Positions 59,924 to 64,000 of a stretch of DNA of 64,000 nt are shown piece by piece. The stretch lies in contig CALISD010000129.1 in the NCBI GenBank assembly GCA_938041955.1, positions 18,814 to 82,813 of the forward strand. Reading direction: 5' to 3'. Under the pieces are notes generated by a model. That model was not told the DNA's origin. It did not search any database and was given only the letters and a program-made list of their open reading frames with translations. Source of the DNA: an uncultured Granulosicoccaceae bacterium (GTDB lineage Bacteria > Pseudomonadota > Gammaproteobacteria > Granulosicoccales > Granulosicoccaceae). The stretch's first letter is position 1, and the number at the start of each line of letters is the position of its first letter. A program made the position numbers and the translations under genes.

Positions 59924-60269
59924 ATGATTCGGTCGAAGGTAAGTACAAATACAACTATTGCGGTTATGACTAATATCATTATCACTACTCCATGTTGGCT
60001 CGCTCATATTACCAGCGGAGTGTAGCGCTCGATATACGAACGAACACTTAGGCAAAACACCTATTCCAGCTCTGTCTTTTTAAGACACTTGCAGATGTAA
60101 GACAGTTCCACCTCGTTGCAGGTTTTTTTGGCTGCTACTCGGGTGAAGAGTGCGAGCTCATCTGGATTGTGTGATTTTATACGGCTGGGCTCTACACCTT
60201 TAGTTTAGTTTGCGAGTGGAGTCTCTGGCTCAAAGAGAGGTGAACGCGTGTTTGTTCGACGTCTCGCTT
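59924..60269. other. Intergenic region of about 350 bp
   Basis: Carries the leader/promoter of the cold-shock gene. On the minus strand an open stretch of about 48 codons ends with a stop at 60061 (NPDELALFTRVAAKKTC) and looks protein-like, but has no start codon, so it may be a gene remnant. Confidence 0.4.
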
Positions 60270-60840
60270 TTAACTGCTTAACGTCTGAATGGCGGTTTTC
60301 AAATTATGACGCGCTGTTTGCTCGTATGATTCGCGAAATTGGTCACTGTGGTAAATATACTCGCGTTTCAAAAATCCCTGTAATAATTGACAGCGCTTTT
60401 TTTTGAAAATAAACCCGGGTACCGTGCTGTATTCCTTGCGAATATCCGGTTCGAATTGACCGTAGGTAGTCGTAACTGATCCGAGAACAGCCAGGTCGAT
60501 ATCGACCAAAATGGCCTCGTCAGCTGTGTGCAGCGACTTGTTGTGTTTCGTCGCAAGAATGAGTTGAAAACAGTGTCTGCAACACCGGGGCTGCTGTGTG
60601 ACTTTAATAAAAAATCCTTCGCCCATGCAGCACTGTCCTCCTCGTTGGTTTTTGAATACGGGCGATAGATCGCGTCGTGAAACCAGATTGCAGTTTCTAC
60701 CGCGATCGTTTCGGTCCAGGTCCTTCAGGCAGTCTTCAATGTGCTGGCTGGTGTGATACCGCCACCAGCTTCGGAAAGGTTTCTTCGTCAGGCGTGATGT
60801 TCAGGCTTTTAAGGAGAGTATCCCAACGGGCTTTATTCAC
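60270..60840 (-). pseudogene. Frameshifted HD-superfamily hydrolase (COG4339 type)
   Basis: Pieces of one protein are read in successive frames: a start (GTG 60840, NKARWDTLLKSL), then RYHTSQHIEDCLKDLD after a frame change near 60760, then AVETAIWFHDAIYRPYSKTNEED after another near 60705, then LILATKHN, VDIDLAVLGS and IRKEYSTVPGF after a third near 60560, ending at 60270. In order these match the predicted metal-dependent HD phosphohydrolase COG4339. Each HD-type motif is present, so the break is recent or due to sequence error. It lies 5 bases after the dihydrofolate reductase gene. Confidence 0.8.
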
Positions 60841-60845
60841 GCGGA

Positions 60846-61355
60846 TTAACCCGGGGTAACATCATGTCGAGGAACAGCGATACAACCCCGTTGCCAGATT
60901 TGATAATTGTAGTTGATGTCCGATTCAAACTTCTGTTCAAAAGCCAATGTAAAAGACGCTGGAATTTCAGGGAAAAAGACATCGCCATCTGCTTTTATAT
61001 CAACCGTCGATAGATGCAGTGTGTCAACTTGAGGCAGCAGGCTTTTATAGATCTCACCGCCGCCTGAGACAATCACATGGTCGGTGAGGGTGCTGAGCTT
61101 ATCGAGCGCTGACTCAATTGCAGGGAAAACCAGAACCTTACTATTGTTTGATGTGAATCCGGAACGAGTGACGACTGCATAGTGTCGATTTGGTAAAGCG
61201 CCCATGGACTCAAAGGTTTTACGCCCGACTAATAGCCATTGATTGTAGGTAATTGCTTTGAAGAGTAATTGCTCGCCTTTGGCGCGCCATGGTATGTCAG
61301 GCCCGTTGCCGATTACCCCGTTTTTTGACCTCGCGGCCATAAGCGACAACTTCAT
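60846..61355 (-). CDS. dfrA: DfrA1-like dihydrofolate reductase
   Basis: A 169-residue NADPH-dependent DHFR. The core elements are [12 protein letters not shown], active-site Glu28 in [10 protein letters not shown] (in place of the Asp of E. coli FolA), [12 protein letters not shown] and [13 protein letters not shown]. From memory the first 157 residues are about three quarters identical to DfrA1, the class 1/2 integron trimethoprim-resistance enzyme, which ends at the same Gly (IWQ-x-G). Here 12 further residues ([12 protein letters not shown]) follow to the next stop. No attC-like site or integrase was recognised nearby, suggesting a chromosomal relative. Confidence 0.93.
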   Translation of the reverse strand: MKLSLMAARSKNGVIGNGPDIPWRAKGEQLLFKAITYNQWLLVGRKTFESMGALPNRHYAVVTRSGFTSNNSKVLVFPAIESALDKLSTLTDHVIVSGGGEIYKSLLPQVDTLHLSTVDIKADGDVFFPEIPASFTLAFEQKFESDINYNYQIWQRGCIAVPRHDVTPG

Positions 61356-61390
61356 GAATTAGCCCTTAGGTAATATATGCAGCGCGCGAA

Positions 61391-61431
61391 GAGGAAAAAC
61401 GCAAGCACTGTTACCTGCAGTGCTTGCGTTT
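61391..61431 (-). terminator. Rho-independent terminator after gcdH
   Basis: AAACGCAAGCACTG / CAGTGCTTGCGTTT is a perfect 14-bp stem with a 7-base loop (61397-61431); on the minus strand it is followed by TTCCTC after the paired T run. It starts 6 bases after the gcdH stop. Confidence 0.92.
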
Positions 61432-61436
61432 GGACG

Positions 61437-62675
61437 TTATTGAAAAGCCTGAATCCCAGTTTGCGCGCGACCAAGAATTAAGGCGTGAATATCATGAGTG
61501 CCTTCGTAGGTATTGACCGCTTCAAGGTTCATCATATGGCGTATGACGCCATACTCATCCGACACGCCATTGCCACCGTGCATGTCGCGTGCGACACGTG
61601 CAATATCGAGCGCTTTGCCGCAGTTGTTGCGTTTCATGAGTGAGATCAATTCTGCCGGCGCCTGTTGCTGATCAAATAATCGACCTAGTTGAAGGCAGCC
61701 TTGCAAGCCAATGGAAATTTCAGTTTGCATGTCAGCCAGTTTTTTCTGTATCAGCTGATTGGCAGCCAGGGACTTGCCGAACTGCTTGCGATCGAGCGTG
61801 TATTGACGTGCCGAGTGCCAGCACGACTCTGCTGCCCCCATGGCGCCCCATGAAATACCGTAGCGAGCACGGTTAAGGCAGCCGAAAGGGCCCGCTAGTC
61901 CGGCCACTTCCGGTAACAGGTTTTCTTCAGGAATCTCAACTTCGTCCATCATAATCATGCCGGTGATCGAGGCGCGCAGCGAAAATTTGCCTTCGATCTT
62001 TGGCGCAGTTAATCCCTTCATGCCCTTTTCCAGCACAAAGCCTTTGATCTTATTGTCATGTGCTTCTGATTTGGCCCAAATAACAAAAACATCGGCGATC
62101 GGTGAATTGGTGATCCAGTTCTTTGATCCGGAAATGACATAACCGTCTGCAGTTTTCTTGGCCCTGGTAAGCATTGATGATGGATCTGAGCCGTGATCTG
62201 GCTCGGTAAGACCAAAGCAACCTACGAATTCGCCACTGGCCAGCTTGGGCAGGTATTTTTTGCGCTGAGCATCTGTACCGAAAGCAAAGATCGGGTGCAT
62301 TACAAGGGAAGACTGCACGCTCATCGCTGAACGGTACCCGGAATCCACGCGCTCTACTTCCCGTGCCACCAGCCCGTACGAAACATAGCTTGCACCAATG
62401 CCACCGAATTCTTCCGGAATGGTCGCGCCGAGCAGGCCAAGCTCACCCATTTCGTTGAAGATCTCACGATCAAAGGTTTCGTGGCGGTTGGCTTCAATGA
62501 CTCGGGTTGCCAGTTTTTCCTGACAATAGGCGTAAGAGGTGTCGCGAATCATGCGTTCCTCTTCAAGCAACTGCTGATCAAGCAGGAAGGGGTCTTCCCA
62601 GTTGAAGTGCGGCATTTTTGCGCGAGCTGATTCCGGTGTACTTGCGTGGTGAGGCTGGGGTTGTGGCTGTGCCAT
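61437..62675 (-). CDS. gcdH: Glutaryl-CoA dehydrogenase
   Basis: A 412-residue acyl-CoA dehydrogenase, FAD-dependent, converting glutaryl-CoA to crotonyl-CoA in lysine/tryptophan breakdown. [15 protein letters not shown] [32 protein letters not shown], the [17 protein letters not shown] segment and the C-terminal [24 protein letters not shown] with the catalytic Glu are characteristic of this subfamily. A polar N-terminal stretch ([10 protein letters not shown]) precedes the domain. Confidence 0.93.
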   Translation of the reverse strand: MAQPQPQPHHASTPESARAKMPHFNWEDPFLLDQQLLEEERMIRDTSYAYCQEKLATRVIEANRHETFDREIFNEMGELGLLGATIPEEFGGIGASYVSYGLVAREVERVDSGYRSAMSVQSSLVMHPIFAFGTDAQRKKYLPKLASGEFVGCFGLTEPDHGSDPSSMLTRAKKTADGYVISGSKNWITNSPIADVFVIWAKSEAHDNKIKGFVLEKGMKGLTAPKIEGKFSLRASITGMIMMDEVEIPEENLLPEVAGLAGPFGCLNRARYGISWGAMGAAESCWHSARQYTLDRKQFGKSLAANQLIQKKLADMQTEISIGLQGCLQLGRLFDQQQAPAELISLMKRNNCGKALDIARVARDMHGGNGVSDEYGVIRHMMNLEAVNTYEGTHDIHALILGRAQTGIQAFQ

Positions 62676-62856
62676 TGTTTAATATTCCGACTGGGTTCTG
62701 ATCTGGTGAATAGTGTAGAGGCAAATGGTAACGGGGTGCCAGTACGGCTGCGAGTTGAAAATATTACCAATAAGCGCTCTGAACACGAAATTTCGTCGCT
62801 TTGACTGTTATTGTAGCTATTCTTACTGACATCAATTCGAGTATCTGCTGTAGCCC

Positions 62857-63534
62857 ATGATTGAACTGTCCAACATTGCCAAATCCTATGCCATGGGTGA
62901 ACACCAGGTGCGGGCGCTTGTGGATACTAACCTGTTCATTGGCGCCGGTGATTTTGTGGCGATACAAGGGTCTTCCGGGTCTGGGAAATCCACCCTGCTG
63001 AATATTCTGGGTATTCTCGATACCCCTGACAGCGGCACCTACAAACTAGGCACTGATGTAATTGCCAATCTTAGCGCCCGTGAAGCTGCACGCTATCGCA
63101 ATCTATACATTGGTTTTGTTTTTCAGTCCTTCAATTTGATCCACCACAAGACCGCGCTTGATAACGTCGCGTTACCTTTGTATTACCAGAATGTCTCCCG
63201 GCGTAAACGCAATAAAATTGCCATGGAATACCTGGAGCAAGTGGGCTTGGGTGAACGAGCCATGCACAAGCCTTCTGAGCTTTCCGGTGGTCAGTCTCAA
63301 CGAGTCGCTATTGCACGGGCGCTAATTACACAGCCAGCCTTGCTACTTGCGGATGAACCCACCGGTGCATTGGATACCCAGACGTCTGAACAAATCATGA
63401 GTCTTTTTACCGAGGTGAATCGTCAGGGTATGACGGTGGTGTTGGTTACTCATGAGTCGGACATTGCTGCACAAACCAAACGCATAATTCAATTGCGTGA
63501 CGGCGATGTGATTCGGGACGAGCGTCTGCGATGA
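62857..63534 (+). CDS. ABC transporter ATPase (MacB/LolD type)
   Basis: A 225-residue ATPase of the lipoprotein/peptide export type. Walker A is GSSGSGKST, Q-loop FVFQSFNLI, signature LSGGQSQRVAIARALI, Walker B LLLADEPTGALDT and H-loop VTHESD. It overlaps the following permease gene by 4 bases (ATGA). Such pairs drive MacB-like mechanotransmission: efflux or envelope maintenance. Confidence 0.94.
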   Translation: MIELSNIAKSYAMGEHQVRALVDTNLFIGAGDFVAIQGSSGSGKSTLLNILGILDTPDSGTYKLGTDVIANLSAREAARYRNLYIGFVFQSFNLIHHKTALDNVALPLYYQNVSRRKRNKIAMEYLEQVGLGERAMHKPSELSGGQSQRVAIARALITQPALLLADEPTGALDTQTSEQIMSLFTEVNRQGMTVVLVTHESDIAAQTKRIIQLRDGDVIRDERLR

Positions 63535-64000
63535 ACGTTTTTGACTCGCTACTGGAGATTTCTGAGTCTTTGCGAACGCATAAAACCAGGACGGTGCTGG
63601 CAGTACTCACCGTCGCTTGGGGAATTTTTATGTTGGTGCTGTTATTGGGGGCTGGCAGGGGTATTCAAAACGGCGTTGAACTTCAGTTCAAAGATGATGC
63701 GGTCAACAGCATTAGAATTTATCAGGGAAAAACCACCATTGACTACAAGGGCTTGCCGCGCGGTCGGCAAATCAGATATGACAATGAAGACTACAAGCAG
63801 GTACGTGATCAGATAGAGCATGTAGACAAATTAACCGCACGCTACTACGTTGGTGGTGACAGCACGGTGCGCTATGGCAAGCAGCAGGCCTCTTTTGATA
63901 TTCGTGGCGTTCATCCGGATCACTTATATCTTGAAAAGACGGTGATAACAGCGGGCAGATATATTAACGAAAACGATCTTGCCGAGCGTCGCAAGGTGGT
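63531..64000 (+). CDS. FtsX-like ABC permease, N-terminal part (cut by window end)
   Basis: Begins at ATG 63531 and runs off the window. The first residues (LLEISESLRTHKTRTVLAVLTVAWGIFMLVLLLGAG) are the usual cytoplasmic lead and first helix of a MacB-type permease, followed by the start of the periplasmic MacB core (GVELQFKDDAVNSIRI). It is the membrane partner of the ATPase upstream. Confidence 0.88.
   Translation, partial: MNVFDSLLEISESLRTHKTRTVLAVLTVAWGIFMLVLLLGAGRGIQNGVELQFKDDAVNSIRIYQGKTTIDYKGLPRGRQIRYDNEDYKQVRDQIEHVDKLTARYYVGGDSTVRYGKQQASFDIRGVHPDHLYLEKTVITAGRYINENDLAERRKV

Noticed and set aside
60061..60213. 48-codon minus-strand open stretch after the HD-hydrolase pseudogene
   Set aside because: No start codon; noted only as a possible remnant.
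60846..60900. Possible integron attC site at the end of the DfrA1-like gene
   Set aside because: No pair of GTTRRRY / RYYYAAC core sites with the needed palindrome was found; GTTAATC deviates from the consensus.

Overview
The window looks like the chromosome of a Gram-negative, probably marine, heterotrophic Gammaproteobacterium. The grounds are outer-membrane and periplasmic proteins throughout, a 409-residue ACT-type SerB, a HemJ-type haem oxidase, a GH63 hydrolase of the mannosyl/glucosylglycerate type next to a sugar ABC transporter, and an exopolysaccharide cluster with GH16 enzymes. Base composition is moderate (roughly half G+C by eye) and no rRNA, tRNA, CRISPR array or complete insertion sequence was seen. 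I cannot place it at genus level.

Region 1 (223-14228, + strand) is a near-complete type III secretion (T3SS) structural operon in the order sctC-D-F-I-J-K-L-N-O-P, a FixL/FixJ-like two-component pair, sctQ-R-S-T and a lipoprotein gene. SctU, SctV, the translocators and the effectors are not in the window. Region 2 (14327-21758) is a LacI-regulated solute system: regulator, binding protein, a strong terminator, two unusual permeases, a GH63 hydrolase and a MalK-like ATPase. Region 3 (21959-33370) is a mixed stretch with a CAP-domain lipoprotein, a probable outer-membrane barrel, small metabolic enzymes, an HMG-CoA-lyase-like enzyme, exporters, an AAA ATPase and a Nudix hydrolase, with palindromic and repeat elements in its gaps.

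Region 4 (33438-43392) is a complete ebo (edb) locus: eboC and eboE on the minus strand, eboF divergent, and a coupled minus-strand operon eboD-eboA-eboB-idi. A periplasmic PQQ-type sugar dehydrogenase and a dihaem cytochrome c lie between the two halves. The isopentenyl diphosphate isomerase overlaps eboB and could supply prenyl donor to the UbiA-family protein EboC. Region 5 (43590-47791) holds small orphan genes, including a 53-codon membrane protein gene.

Region 6 (47866-56350, minus strand) is an exopolysaccharide cluster: GH16, Wzx-like flippase, GT4, Wzy/ligase-like protein, ExoY-like sugar-phosphate transferase, GT2 and a second GH16 whose signal anchor is readable only from a probable ATT start. 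Region 7 (56498-64000) has serB, a repeat-rich gap, an SDR lacking the usual catalytic Tyr/Lys, hemJ, a cold-shock protein gene, a frameshifted HD-hydrolase pseudogene, a DHFR strikingly like the integron trimethoprim-resistance enzyme DfrA1, glutaryl-CoA dehydrogenase and the start of a MacB/LolD-type ABC operon cut by the window edge.
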